Shown here: positions 47,290 through 58,659 of the stretch, one piece after another
Layout: every line of letters starts with the position of its first letter
Numbering within the stretch: the first letter of the stretch is position 1
Source of the DNA: Panicum virgatum
Lineage: Eukaryota > Streptophyta > Magnoliopsida > Poales > Poaceae
Length of the DNA stretch: 64,000 nucleotides
Direction of reading: 5' to 3'
Assembly (NCBI RefSeq): GCF_016808335.1
Contig: NC_053153.1
Coordinates: 12,907,033 to 12,971,032 of the forward strand
The notes under the pieces: model-generated
Told to the model about the DNA's origin: nothing
Databases searched by the model: none
The model's input: only the letters and a program-made list of their open reading frames with translations
Program-made: the position numbers and the translations under genes

Positions 47290-47764
47290 TGTTAGAATTT
47301 CCAGGATCAATTAGCAGTAGATCGAATGAGTAAACACTTCAACCTTGCTGGTAGCCATCTCTGTTTGCCATGGCGCCGCCGTCGACGCGTCGGAGTGGCT
47401 GATGAAGCTCCCCATGGCGTCGGGGCTCGAGGACGACGAACTCGGAGTCGAGGTGGACGATGGCGTTGTGGTGCTGTGGCAGCGGCGTCACGGTGGTGAT
47501 GGCGAGGTCGCAGAGACAGCGGCGTGGAACCTTCCCTTTGCTTCAGCACACTCTATCAGATCGGATCGAGTCTAGGGTCTTTAGAAAAATTGAGGCACGG
47601 CGAACCTAAATCACAGTGCCCCCTCGTCATCCTTTCCTTTTTTATATTGGCGCTGCACAAAGGGGGCCCACTTGTCAGCGAAAGGGCAAGAGCACCCCCG
47701 ATCAGGGTGCGTGAGAGGGGTCTGACTCAGTCGTTGGACTGGGTCAGATGAGATCAACCTTACA
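47290..47764 (-). repeat. 3' LTR of the antisense LTR retrotransposon
   Basis: Nearly identical to 52348-52822. Because the element is antisense, the left copy is its 3' LTR. The open frame starting MLVAISVCHGAAV in this LTR is also in the other LTR and is not a gene. Confidence 0.92.
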
Positions 47765-47879
47765 TTCTCCCCCTTGATCTCACTCTGTACTTTAAACTTA
47801 TCTCTTTACTTTCTTTTTACTAGCTTTGCTCTTGGCCTCATCTCATTGCAGATCAGTACGTAGAGCATGCCTCATCATG

Positions 47880-48375
47880 ACGGTTATTAGTTACCGTCAG
47901 ACTTAACAGCCACAATGTACCTTTCTGTATTGAAACAAGACCTTAACCTTTCTTTGGGCCCTTTAGTAATCCAGAAATCATAGGCCTCCCGTAAAACCCA
48001 TGTCGACTTGGGCGGTAGGCCTTTTGGTAAGCGGATCCGCAAACATTTGTTTGATACTTTGGTGCTCCATGATTTCATATGATTCTAGATTTTCTCCTTT
48101 GCAACATACAAACCATTGTCAATTTGTTTGGCAGCACACTTAATATGTTGCCATAGGAGTGAAAACATTCGAATGATATATTGCTGTTGTCTACCATTAT
48201 CAATTCCGGGTAATGATTTTCTTAACCATTTTGCCTGTCCTGTAGCCTCATATAATGCCAAACTTTGGGTACAAAACCCATGAATCACAACTATTTTGCT
48301 TTGGAGCTTTTCCACAATAAAACTCCAAGCGCGAGTGTTAGCTACTACTGTGGGCTTCACTAAACATCTCGCCAA
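47880..48375 (-). pseudogene. Copia pol C-terminal remnant (RNase H end)
   Basis: Reading leftwards from 48375, the minus strand gives LALYEATGQAKWLRKSLP, resembling the Copia RNase H motif with EA..EA.WL. After a stop or frameshift it gives wording close to ADPLTKGLPPK, typical of the end of Copia pol just before the polypurine tract. Only this tail of pol is recognisable. Confidence 0.65.
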
Positions 48376-50362
48376 AACTTAATTCCTTTTACTCACATCC
48401 TTTTGAGAGTACATGTTCCTTTTTTACTTAGCATGAGGCTAACAATATTTTGCAATATTGCAAAACATTCTATAACTCTATTCCAGTGATCTATTGCTGG
48501 ACAGGACTTCTGCCAAAATGTCCCGGGTACTTGCACTATGTCAGGGTAAATTATTTTGAGCACTATTTTTGCTTCCAACAGCTGAAGCACATGTAACCTT
48601 TTTCTTTTGATCGATCATATAACGGTTCCTGGAATTCTGAAAATTCCAAAACTATTACCCTTGACAATAGGACAGGCGTAGGCTTACTCGCATGCATACT
48701 ATATATATCTTTAGAACTCTTTTCTTAATATGCTTTCTGCGATAGTCCTGATACCCCATTTTTCTTTTATTCCGGTGAATTTACTTTCCTAGAGCGAATG
48801 ACTCTTTACCGAGATTATTCTTATCAAAACTAGAGGTCAAAATAACCTTCTTTGAATCTTTTCAGGAAAAGGATTTCCCATCTTTTGAATTTTGCATATT
48901 TGCAAATTGTCATTTTGCATTGACCTTTACTTAAAACCCAACTTTTCTTTGTTCTCATAAAACTTTAGATACTACTATTCTATGATCTAATATCATCAAG
49001 TGGTATCGTAATATTCTTTTCTTTTCACAACAAAAACATTTGGTTATGTCATGTATATACTTTCTTGTGCAAATTTCCGTCGCGAGATATTGCTCTAACA
49101 TCCATCTGATGCAATTTAAAAGCAGTATGCCATTAATTGCATTATGATTCTAAAAGAATCCTTTTATAAGACTGAATAAAATGTCTCATTATAACTTATT
49201 CTTTTCTTTGCACAAAACTTTTTGCCATAAGTTGTGCTTAGCAACTTTTCATGTTCCCTCCGGAGTCACGTTTCAATCTTATAGACCCATTATAGCCTAC
49301 TGTCTTGGCTCCATTAGAAACTTATTCCATGTTCCAAAATAAATTTGGAACTTTTAGGTCTCATTTTATCTTCCATTGCTTCTCGCCACATCGATGAATG
49401 AGACAACTCAATTTATGACATTCATACAATGTGAAAATATATATTGAGACAATTTCAGTGCTTGAATCATAGGAGTGAACATACAGTCTCATTTCTCTTC
49501 AAGCCTTAGTTCTTGACATACTTTACTCCCCCAGATCATCCCATCTATTTCAAAAATGGAATATCTTCAAACTTTTGTTTGGGTTTGTTCTTTACAAGCC
49601 TCGGTTCAGTTTTTACAAGCCTCGTAAGGTGCTTCAAGCACCACCTTTTCTTTTTCGGTTGATTTGAGGCTTAACTATATTTTCTCCCTATTTGGAGCTG
49701 AAAACTCCAGAAATTTCACTTACTTTATTGTTGGGGTATTAACATTATGACCGTTGTACTCCTGTTTCGGTCGGTCATATTCACTTTACTAGATCATCTT
49801 TGCTTTTAAAAATGCATCGCATTTAACTTTGCGGGGAAATTCTCTAATTTTAATCTTTCTTGTCTTTCTAATCTTTCTCCCCCTCGAAATATGGCACAAA
49901 CTTTGCTGCCATAATTTCGAAACTATTTTTAACACTTGTGAACGAGGAGCATTTCATTACTAGAACTTTATTCATATGACCAAGTCATACAAAGTAATGG
50001 GAGTACTATTTCCTCGTTTCTTTTCAAGAGCTCCTCAGAGTTCTTGATTTGTTGCACTTTCAAGAACTCATCAAGTTCTTCATTTTGCTATACTTTTGCA
50101 AGTCATTCTTGCAATATTGGTTAGCATACAACTTTCTTTTGTCCTTTGATTCTTTTCAAGTCACTATCCAACATGCCACTATAGTAGTGCATGGGAATTG
50201 TTGGAATAACTTTAAAAGCTCCCCTAGATTTCTTCACTTTTATGTGATACTCATGTCGCACGTGAGTCATCACAAAAACTTTCCCTGTCATGCAGGATAT
50301 GAATGGCACAAGTGCCAAAACTTTTCCAACTTGCGGTAATAAACTTTAAATGCATTGGTAAC
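48376..50362. other. AT-rich interior of the LTR retrotransposon
   Basis: About 2 kb with no domain on either strand. It includes local inverted repeats such as GTTCCAAA / TTTGGAAC (about 49330-49355) and GATGCAATT / AATTGCATT (about 49107-49145). This is unusual for a region where gag-pol would be expected. Confidence 0.55.
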
Positions 50363-51423
50363 ACATGTTTAATTCAACGTTGGTCAAATTGAACATGCGT
50401 CAAACTCATTTCTACCATTATCTTTACTGTTATTGAAAGACGAAGAAACTTTGATCACAATGACTAAAACATGCATATCTACTTTATTTTATGATTAAAT
50501 CTTTTCGTTGGTTCCAATTTAATCAGAAAATTTAACGAATTACAATATTCGCAAAACTTTAGTGAGAGAAACCAAAAACTTTTTGAAAACAGTTGCATCT
50601 CTTTTCCATAGCAACTAAAAGTCATAATGGAACAAGCACTTTTCTTTCTTAACCTCAAGCTGAGTAACCTCAAAGCTTTATCTGTAGCGGTAATCGGAAT
50701 CAACTTTTGTCTGTTAATTTCTCTCTACTTGGGAAGAATTGTATGTCTTAATTTAACGTTGGTCAAAATTAAAACATACAACTTTCCTTTACTTTCAATT
50801 CTATATCACCGTTGGTCAGAAATAGAACACATAACTAGAATAAAAATTATAATATTGCCATCATCAACTTTGGTCAGAAAATGACAACATCATATTAAAC
50901 TTTAAATTTCTTTTCTTTTAAGAGCAAACTAATGTTTAACTTGACACTTACAATGGCAAAAAGGTGCCAAAACATCATTTCTTTGACATACAACAGCGGA
51001 AGCTTTTCTTAACCTTAGACTTAAATGCTCCTTTTTCCCACAGGGAAAAACTCATCTGAGTTTATCTTTCTTTATTGCAGCGAAAAACTTTTTCTTTCAT
51101 TCATAAGTTTTTCTTTGTTTTTCTCTATTCTCTGAAAATTGATGCAAAAATGTCAAAGAATTAACATTGAACTTAAAATCACAATGAAATTATAATATTC
51201 TTATCATTAACATTGGTCAGAAAATAACAATATCATAATTTAACTTTAAATCAATACCTTTCTATTCCTCTATTTAAATTTTCCCGTTGGTTCGAATTTA
51301 AATAGAGAATGAGACTTTTACTTTGCAGCGGAAACTTGACAAATTCTATAATCAGAAGCATTACTGTACTCAGTTATTCTCTAAACAATATACACGTTGG
51401 TGCAAAATTGAATGGAGAACAAC
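50363..51423 (-). repeat. Array of about eight hairpins with a shared loop core (GTTGGTC / GACCAAC)
   Basis: Inverted repeats with different stems surround a common loop word. Arms: about 50363/50398; 50492-50500 with 50517-50525 (9/9); 50739-50754 with 50766-50781 (15/16); 50799-50804 with 50822-50827; 50848-50861 with 50881-50897 (imperfect); 51187-51204 with 51224-51241 (about 15/18); 51268-51280 with 51295-51307 (13/13); 51373-51389 with 51407-51423 (imperfect). Loops contain GTTGGT, TTTGGTCA or ATTGGTCA on the plus strand. Conserved loops on unrelated stems suggest selection on folded RNA or DNA. Function is unknown. Confidence 0.75.
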
Positions 51424-51489
51424 ATATAATCAAATTCATTCAAAATGCTTCTGAAAACAATGAGAAGTCTAAAACTTTTGTTACTGTGC

Positions 51490-52250
51490 TTTTGGCCCAG
51501 CTAAGGAAAACCGGCATGTGGCCCTCATGCGCCACGCGTCTGGGCCCTTGGCCCAGCAGCCGATGGCCAGGCCGGCAAATCGGCCTGGCGCGGTGCGCCA
51601 CCATCGCCCTCTTGGGCCAGATGCGGCCCGATTAGCATCGATCGCCCTTGGCCGTCCGATCGAATCCGATGGCCATCCGCTATTCTCGCGGATCAAACCC
51701 GGCGGCGGCCGGTTCCCCCGGAAAACCTAGCTCATTTCCTTCCTCTCCCTTTCTTTCTGTCTACCGAAACGGCGGCGGCCAAAGCGGCCGGAGGGGCGCC
51801 GCGCCACCGCGGCCCTCCCCCCCTTTGCCGGCCGCTGTGAGGAGCAGCGCCGCCCGCACATGGCCGCAGCCCTGCCACCGGCCCATGGCCAGTGACCCTT
51901 CTTCTTTCCCCCTTTCTTTTCCTCCAACAAGCGGCGGCGGCCATGGATGGCCAGGGAAGGAGGTGGCAGCGCTGCCGCGGCTCTCTCGCCGGCGCGCGCG
52001 CTCGCCGGATGGTGAACGCGCCGCCGTCGAGCGAGCCGATGACAGCGCCCTTTCTAGCGAACCCGCGACGCACACCTCGGACGTCCCGACGGCGGGCAGC
52101 GGCGGCTCCTCTGGGTATCGAGCCCCGGCGAGCCGGCGCTCTGTGCTGTCCCACGCGGCTCCGCAGAGACCTAGGTGAGTCCCGCCGCCTCTTCCTTTGC
52201 TAGGGTTAGGGTTGGTTCAAAACCCGATCTGTGTTTCTTCGATTTGCATC
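51490..52250. other. GC-rich block near the 5' end of the LTR retrotransposon, possible captured host sequence
   Basis: GC-rich with long overlapping ORFs on both strands, none with a known domain. On the plus strand a GAGACCTAGGTGAGTCCCGC exon-donor-like junction and GCTAGGGTTAGGGTTGG look like the 5' end of a plant gene, antisense to the element. This would fit transduplication of a host first exon, but low-complexity leader sequence is an alternative. Confidence 0.35.
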
Positions 52251-52347
52251 GAATTGATTCTTCCTTTCGTCTCTGTTCCATTCGATTCGTGAACGAATCC
52301 TTTTCTTTCCTAAATCGATCTACTCGATAGATCGGCTCTGATGCCAA

Positions 52348-52822
52348 TGTTAGAATTTCCAGGATCAACTAGCAGTAGATCGAATGAGTAAACACTTCAA
52401 CCTTGCTGGTAGCCATCTCTGTTTGCCATGGCGCCGCCGTCGACGCGTCGGAGTGGCTGATGAAGCTCCCCATGGTGTCGGGGCTCGAGGACGACGAACT
52501 CGGAGTCGAGGTGGACGATGGCGTTGTGGTGCTGTGGCAGCGGCGTCACGGTGGTGATGGCGAGGTCGCAGAGACAGCGGTGTGGAACCTTCCCTTTGCT
52601 TCAGCGCACTCTCTCAGATCGGATCGAGTCTAGGGTCTTTAGAAAAATTGAGGCACGGCGAACCTAAATCACAGTGCCCCTCGTCATCCTTTCCTTTTTT
52701 ATATTGACGCCGCGCAAAAGGGGGGGCACTTGCCAACGAAAGGGCAAGAGCACCCCCGATCAGAGTGCGTGAGAGGGGTCTGACTCAGTCGTTGGACTGG
52801 GTCAGATGAGATCAACCTTACA
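52348..52822 (-). repeat. 5' LTR of the antisense LTR retrotransposon
   Basis: Counterpart of 47290-47764. Its outer end is only 72 bp from the sulfotransferase start codon at 52895, so it forms the immediate upstream region of that gene. Confidence 0.92.
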
Positions 52823-52894
52823 AATATCAGTTCATTGCCTCGTAATTTCCTACCAATCCAATCATATCGGCCATCATTTCCCCCAACCACGACC

Positions 52895-53899
52895 ATGGCG
52901 CAGGCCCCTTCTGAATCCAGCAAGAGCGACACCAAATCTTTGGCTGATGAAAGTCCACCCAGAAGCTCCAGCGATCTCGTATCCACGCTTCCTCGGCGAG
53001 GAGGGTGGGCGAAGCCGCTCGTCCTGTATCGGAATTACTGGCTGAACCCTGAGAGGCTCAAGCATATCATCCCCGTCAAAGAGCGCTTCAAGCCTCACCG
53101 CGACGACATCATCCTCGCCACCTACCCCAAGTGCGGAACCACCTGGCTGAAAGCGCTCGCCTTCACCGTCACGACCCGCGGCCGTCACGCGCTCGCCGCC
53201 GGCCACCCTCTGCTCACTGGCCGGCACCCTCAGGAGGTGGTGGCGCACCTTGAGGTGCCCACTCCGGCGGGAGACCTGGCTGGCATCGACAAGATGCCCT
53301 CCCCGCGGCTCCTCGCGACCCACCTGCCCCTCTCCCTGCTCCCGCCGGCCGTGGCCGCCTCCGGCTGCCGCGTCGTGTACCTGTGCCGGCAGCCCAAGGA
53401 CGCGTTCGTCTCGTGGTGGTACTTTGCGAACCAGATGCACAAGGGGCCCTCTCCCATAAAATTCGACGAAGCGCTGAGCATGTTCTGCGAGGGATTCTCG
53501 CCTTTCGGGCCCTTCTGGGAGCACTACCTCGAGTACTGGAAGGAGAGGTTGGCGAGGCCTGAGCAGGTCCTTTTCCTCAGGTATGAAGAGATTGCGTCGG
53601 ACCCGGTGGAGGTTGTGAGGACGCTTGCCGGCTTCTTCGCCGTCCCGTTCACCCAAGAGGAAGAGAGGAGAGGCGTCCCAGAGGAGGTGGTGAGGCTGTG
53701 CAGCTTCGACATGCTCAGTGGCTTGGAGCACAACCAGGCTGGAGATGTCGCTCGTGGAGACAGCATAGTCGTTGGGAAGTCGATGTTCTTCAGGAAAGGC
53801 AAGGTGGGAGACTGGGAGAACCACATGAGCAAAGAGATGGCTAAGAAGTTAGATGATGTTATAGAAGACAAGTTCAAGGGATCTGGTCTTGTATTTTGA
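52895..53899 (+). CDS. Cytosolic sulfotransferase (SOT), 334 aa, single exon
   Basis: Transfers a sulfonate group from PAPS to a hydroxyl of a small molecule; plant SOTs act on flavonoids, brassinosteroids, jasmonates or glucosinolate precursors in the cytosol. Visible motifs: 5'-phosphosulfate loop YPKCGTTWLKAL (Y77-L88), probable catalytic His143 in LLATHLPLSLLP, 3'-phosphate-binding segment VVYLCRQPKDAFVSWW, and the C-terminal RKGKVGDWENHMS (PAPS-binding GxxGDW). Length is normal for the family and intronless structure is usual. The start at 52895 (MAQAPSES) fits family lengths; an upstream in-frame ATG at 52835 would add 20 residues and lies 12 bp from the LTR. The gene appears intact. 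The retrotransposon at 47290-52822 separates it from its former promoter, so expression may depend on LTR sequence. The substrate cannot be predicted. Confidence 0.92.
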   Translation: MAQAPSESSKSDTKSLADESPPRSSSDLVSTLPRRGGWAKPLVLYRNYWLNPERLKHIIPVKERFKPHRDDIILATYPKCGTTWLKALAFTVTTRGRHALAAGHPLLTGRHPQEVVAHLEVPTPAGDLAGIDKMPSPRLLATHLPLSLLPPAVAASGCRVVYLCRQPKDAFVSWWYFANQMHKGPSPIKFDEALSMFCEGFSPFGPFWEHYLEYWKERLARPEQVLFLRYEEIASDPVEVVRTLAGFFAVPFTQEEERRGVPEEVVRLCSFDMLSGLEHNQAGDVARGDSIVVGKSMFFRKGKVGDWENHMSKEMAKKLDDVIEDKFKGSGLVF

Positions 53900-55451
53900 T
53901 CCATCCCTTTATGGCTTTATTTGGTTATATAAGTTGTGTGATGTTATCTGTCTAGAAATAAGTTGTCTGGGTTCTATCTGCTCAAAATAAATTGGCAGAA
54001 ATTTTTATCCACGTTTATCATGTGTACCTGTGGTCTTCATTTGGGTGTCACCAAATGAAATAAATTGAAATAATGTAGAATCAGCATGGATATAATGTTC
54101 TTTTATGATGCATATTTGTCTAAGTGAGTACTAGCTATGAGGATTCCTCCTGTCTGTTCGTGGATGCAGCAAATTGAAGTATATGCCGCCAAAATTATAT
54201 GAGGATGCACAGCTAAAATTGATGATCTGAGTCTGAGCAGAGTTTAGCATTCAAAACTCCATGAAAATTTAACCATGCTCTTCCGAATGATATACCCATG
54301 GCATGTATATGTTGATTTGAGTAAACATCTGTTGATAGCTAAGATTTAAGTAGGTCACTCATCGTCTTGATCTTGACTTGCCACTGTTTGTTGGATAAAT
54401 TTCTACTGAAACAATATGTTGGAAACAAATACTAGAGGTACAATGAGATATAATCTTTCATTTTGAAAGACCAACTAGGAGTGAAAGTATGTCAGGCTTA
54501 AGGTACAAGGTACCAATTGCTACTAGTTGTCTTGCGGGAAAACAAAGTTGTTTCCTCCACTTCAAGTATGTCAGTCTTTAAATCTCAAAATTCAACCTTA
54601 GAAGGTCCAGGAACATGGTGTTTGGATTTTGGAGATGGTTTCATAAATAGAGCATTATTAGGTCCTAACTATGAAGATGCACTGGTAGCTGTGCATCTTT
54701 TCTAGCCATAAATGTGGTAGTACTTCTTGAGTTAAAATTTTGCAGAATGGTAACGACATCATAACACATTTTAGAAAAAATATGTCAAGATTTTTTATCG
54801 TTATTTTGATAGGATATAATCTTTAATAATAAATTAACCCTTATGATACAAAATTATAGGAAAAATAATGATGAAAAATTCAAAATATATTTTTTTACAT
54901 ACATTGTGATGCCCACTACAATCTTGCAAAATCTTAAATTTAGATTATATTTGTGTGTGGAGAAATAAAAAAGACAAATCGTATTGGGAGATAAATTGAA
55001 CCAAATGACATAGTTTAGGGGTCAAATTGAACCAAGACATAGTTAATGGGTTATCCTGACTTTGACCATATTTAGAGGGAGTAATTTAGACTTTTTCCTA
55101 ATTGAAAATAAGAGGATTTGAGCAGCTTTGGTGGCATACATTTAAATATTTTGAAACACTGAAACAAGTATAAATCTTTGCAATGTAGTAATTAACATGA
55201 GTTACACAAGGAAGATTCAGTTTCCGCAGTTGAAACTCATATGATGCAATCTACATTTGTATATTTATTTTGCCATAGGTGCTGATAGCATAATGGCATT
55301 CCATTTGCCAAAATTCTGCAGTTAAATGTTTCAGTTGCAATTGTTCACGGCCTCACTGTTTGTAGCCTACATCAAAATCACATTACACTGGCAGAGGAAA
55401 GCTGATAGGATCTTTGAAACGCTGGATCCTGCCCAGTGCCCACTCTGTATG
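53900..55451. other. Intergenic region downstream of the sulfotransferase
   Basis: A 3'-UTR with AATAAATTGG-type signals near 53985, then AT-rich sequence. An open frame near 54517-54705 has no domain. No repeat ends were recognised. Confidence 0.5.
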
Positions 55452-55716
55452 GGCTGTGTTTAGATGTGAAAAATTTGCGAAAAGTGAAGCTGAAAAGCAC
55501 TGTAGCATTTTCATTTGTATATGGTAAATATTATCCTACCATGGGCTAACTAGGCTCAAAAGATTCATCTCGCAACGTACATCCAAATTGTGCAATAAGT
55601 TGTTTTGTTTACTTATATTTAGTGTTTTATGCATGCGTCATTTGCTATATTTAATATTTCGATGTGATTTTGATGTGACGAAAAGTTTGAAAAGTTTGGA
55701 GGAACTAAACACAGCC
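55452..55716. mobile_element. MITE with GGCTGTGTTTAG / CTAAACACAGCC ends, ATG duplication
   Basis: Perfect 12-bp terminal inverted repeats bound 265 bp, with ATG on both sides (55449-55451 and 55717-55719). The interior AAAGATTCATCTCGCAACGT and CATGGGCTAACTAGGCTC closely match the element at 16308-16594. Confidence 0.9.
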
Positions 55717-55728
55717 ATGGTAGAGTTA

Positions 55729-55908
55729 CTACCTCTGTTTTCAAATAATTGACACTATTGACTACACTGTTCTAGCATATGATCCATAGATTTGATTTTT
55801 ATACCACTTTATTAGTATTTATATTCATAGTAAGGTTTATATATGTATTAATAACAGCCTCCGGTTAAATTTGGAATAGTAAAAGTAACAAATATTGAAA
55901 AACAGAGG
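55729..55908. mobile_element. Degraded Stowaway-like MITE
   Basis: The left end CTACCTCTGTTTTCAAATAA, preceded by TA, pairs with the right end TATTGAAAAACAGAGG. The right outermost bases and TA are lost. About 180 bp, AT-rich. Confidence 0.5.
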
Positions 55909-56186
55909 CCGCAAAAGGTTATCTAAACCACCGAACCAGTTAGCTATTTGGCCCATAAGACCGACCTTCTCTGCCAAGGCCCAATAGGTGCCGCGGTTTT
56001 TTCTTTTTTATATTTTTTAAAAATAAAAATTTCAAAAATATATGTCCGTTTTGAAATATTTCAAAAATACCCCCGGTCGCCCCCCATAGGGCGACAGGGC
56101 TTAAGTGTAATTTTTTTTCAAATTCGCAATGAGGTCCCTGGAAGAAAAAAAAGGCCCTGTCGCCCACCCCCAATAGGCCCTGTCGT

Positions 56187-57051
56187 CCACGGTAAGTGGC
56201 TGCAAGTACCGTCTCACCCCAGCTGTAGGGCGGTACGTCCTCGTCCCCATCCGCAATCTCCCGTGCATACGGAAGGAGAATCCTATCGACCGAGTTGCCA
56301 TGAGTGTTGTTGAACATGATGTAACCAAACAACCAAAGTAAGTACGCCTCCAGCGATCTGGTCACACTGTACTCGTCTGCATCCGCAGCCAACAGGGCAG
56401 GCTGCATAAACAATTAAGATTAATGGTTTCAACTGTCAATGGAACATTTGAATTGTAACAATTAAATTTATATATGGAATGAATACGTACTGTAAACTGT
56501 AGGAACCAGGTCTTCGAAGGACCTACTGCTCGCGGGTGCGGGTTGATCGGACCTGCTTCCTCCACGCGGTCAACCAGGGCAAAACGGGCCTCCAGCTCAT
56601 CCTTCCACGAGGCCGCCACCACACGCGGACCTACAGCCTCCCGACGATAGGGAGGCCGAGGAGGTAGGCCACGTCCTGCAGCGTAGGAGTCATCTCCCCA
56701 CACGGGAGGTGGAACGTGTGTGTGTCCGGCCTCCATCTGTCAACGAGCGCCGTCAGGAGGGATCGGTCGAGCTGAATAGGCCCAACCTCGACAAGACGGC
56801 TCAGAGTCAGTAGACCGGCCTCACGTAACCTGAAAATAAACAAAATTGTCGAAACAAAGGAATACCGACGAATACATAAGTGATAAATAATAATATTTCA
56901 TTACATACCGGTCACACCAATCGTGGTGTATATAGATCGCCTCCCCGGGTGGACGAGAACGTAGCACCTCTAGGGCTCGGTGCTCAACAGCTGCAAAGTA
57001 AGACCTGTGGCTCGAGTCGATCACTGGGTCTAGTAAGGAGTCCATCTCCAT
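56187..57051 (-). pseudogene. PMD gene, first exons, in the deletion derivative
   Basis: Exon 1 (57051-56909) starts MEMDSLLDPVIDSSHRSYFA and is complete, unlike in the longer element. Exon 2 starts at 56829 (RLREAGLLTLSRLVEVGP, LDRSLLTALVDRWRPDT, HLPCGEMTPTLQDVAYLLGL). A missing G near 56645 shifts the frame at PIVG. Exon 3 (about 56404-56187) carries ADADEYSVTRSLEAYLLWLF and is cut off after AATYRG by a deletion junction. The gene cannot make a full protein but preserves the family's first exon. Confidence 0.8.
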
Positions 57052-57096
57052 ACCTGCATTCAAAAATATATGAGAACACATAGGTAAATATATATT

Positions 57097-57840
57097 TCAT
57101 ACAAACTGGACACATACGTACAATAATAGTTCATTACATACCTGTAATATTTCAATGTTTGGATATGTTGCACCTTGCACTACCTCATTCCCTCTGTACT
57201 CCCACTCCTGATTTCGTACATCTTCTGCGACATGACTGCCAAAACCATGCTCCTTCCACTCTTTTGGCAATGAGTACTGCTCGTCATCAGATGAGCCCTC
57301 ATATTCTTCCATCTCTATTGCGGTTTGATCTTCTGCCTCCATCTCGTCCACAATGCTATGTATCCTCTCTCCCTCATCAGCAAGGCCCTGTGGTCCCATG
57401 TTTTGGTTCTCTGACTCTTCTGACTCATCTTGCTCAACATAATTGGTCTCTCTTCGAATACTCGGAGTTCCTTGATCTGCACAATGTTGGATTTCATTTT
57501 CTGTCTTCTCCATGATTTGAACAAGAATGGCCAGAGGCCACCCACGCTCTAGAGCTGCTTGCATGTACTTCTGCCAGTCATCAGTGCTGTGTATCATCAT
57601 CAATTCCCATAATTCACTTTCTACCTCCCAATTAACAAGAGACTGGACAGTGATCACATGTGTCAACGGATCAACATGGAACCCACGCTGCAGCCACTTA
57701 CATATGGAACCAAAACTCCTTTCCAGAGGTTTATCTATGCCGCTAGATGTGCGCTTAAAGGCAGAAAGATCTACTCCATTTGGCCCATACATAACATTGT
57801 ATTCACCATAAAATACTTGAAACTGCATCTTGCACGACAT
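57097..57840 (-). pseudogene. MULE transposase N-terminal fragment in the deletion derivative
   Basis: Starts MSCKMQFQVFYGEYNVMYGP and follows the transposase at 19023 almost residue for residue (a few substitutions, including EYNV for DYNV) to GATYPNIE, about 231 residues. It then changes abruptly at about 57147 to non-homologous sequence and ends. The DNA-binding domain and DDE core are deleted, so movement would need a transposase in trans. Confidence 0.88.
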
Positions 57841-58659
57841 ATCTGTATATCACATAATACTTATCGAGTTATACTCTTTACTTCACTAACTTATTCAATA
57901 ATCCGTAAAAACTAAGTATGAAATTCAACTACAACGTATAAGTATTCATAACTACGTGATGACACTCAAATTCTATACTGCATATGCCAAATTCTATTCT
58001 AAATCATAATTAATTTATAAACACGTCTCTAATAGTACTGCAATTGTAATAATAAATGCGTAGAACTAATTTTCTAAACTAATTTACTACTACGTAACTA
58101 CAAACTAAAGTATCATTGAACTCTTACTTAAATGGTTCTACTATAGCACTAATTAAATTAAATTACTCACCCCTACTTAAATTACTCATATTTAAATACG
58201 TAGTACTTAAATATAACAATATATAAACTAAATGTACTAACCTACAGATCACAAGTGCTGAATCCGGCAGGGCTTCGCCGCTTTCCTTCTCCTCACTCCT
58301 CTCTTTTTTTCTGGATTTTTGGTGGAATTTTCGGGCTCAAATGAGGAGGGAAGTGGAGGGTTGGAGCTTTTATAGGGGATACCCCGGTCGCCCGAGGGGG
58401 GGGGCGACTGGTCCCCCTGCCGCGCCCGTGGGCCGGGACGCGCGCTGGGCCCAGCGGTCGCCCGAGGCGGGGGCGACAGGCCCCTGTCGCCCGTTGAGGG
58501 GGGCGACATGGCTTTTTTTCTTCCAGGGACCTCATTGCGAATTTGAAAAAAAATATACTTAAGGCCTGTTGCCCTACGGGGGTATTTTTGAAATATTTCA
58601 AAACGGACATATATTTTTGAAATTTTTATTTTTAAAAAATATAAAAAAGAAAAAACCGC

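Larger units (their letters stand above)
47290..52822 (-). mobile_element. LTR retrotransposon (Copia-like, mostly non-coding), 5.5 kb
   Basis: Two 475-bp LTRs (47290-47764 and 52348-52822) start TGTTAG and end CTTACA. The 5-bp duplication AATAT flanks both sides (47285-47289 and 52823-52827). A primer-binding site lies at the right (minus strand TTGGCATCAGAGCC, 52347-52334) and a polypurine tract at the left (minus strand ATCAAGGGGGAGAA, up to 47765), so the element points leftwards. The LTRs differ at roughly a dozen positions by eye, so insertion is fairly recent. No intact gag-pol exists. Confidence 0.93.
55993..58659 (-). mobile_element. Deletion derivative of the Mutator-like family (2.67 kb)
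   Basis: Both ends start GCGGTTTTTTCTTTTTTATA (right end as reverse complement) and match the inverted repeats of the 9.57-kb element. The flanking direct repeat AGGTGCC is only 7 bp, shorter than the usual 9. Inside, on the minus strand, are the first part of the transposase gene, the first three PMD exons and a subterminal block; the rest is deleted. It is inserted in the promoter region of the RZ-1 type gene. Confidence 0.9.

Noticed and set aside
47345..47575. 76-aa ORF starting MLVAISVCHG
   Set aside because: Present in both LTRs of the retrotransposon (also at 52403). No domain and part of the LTR.
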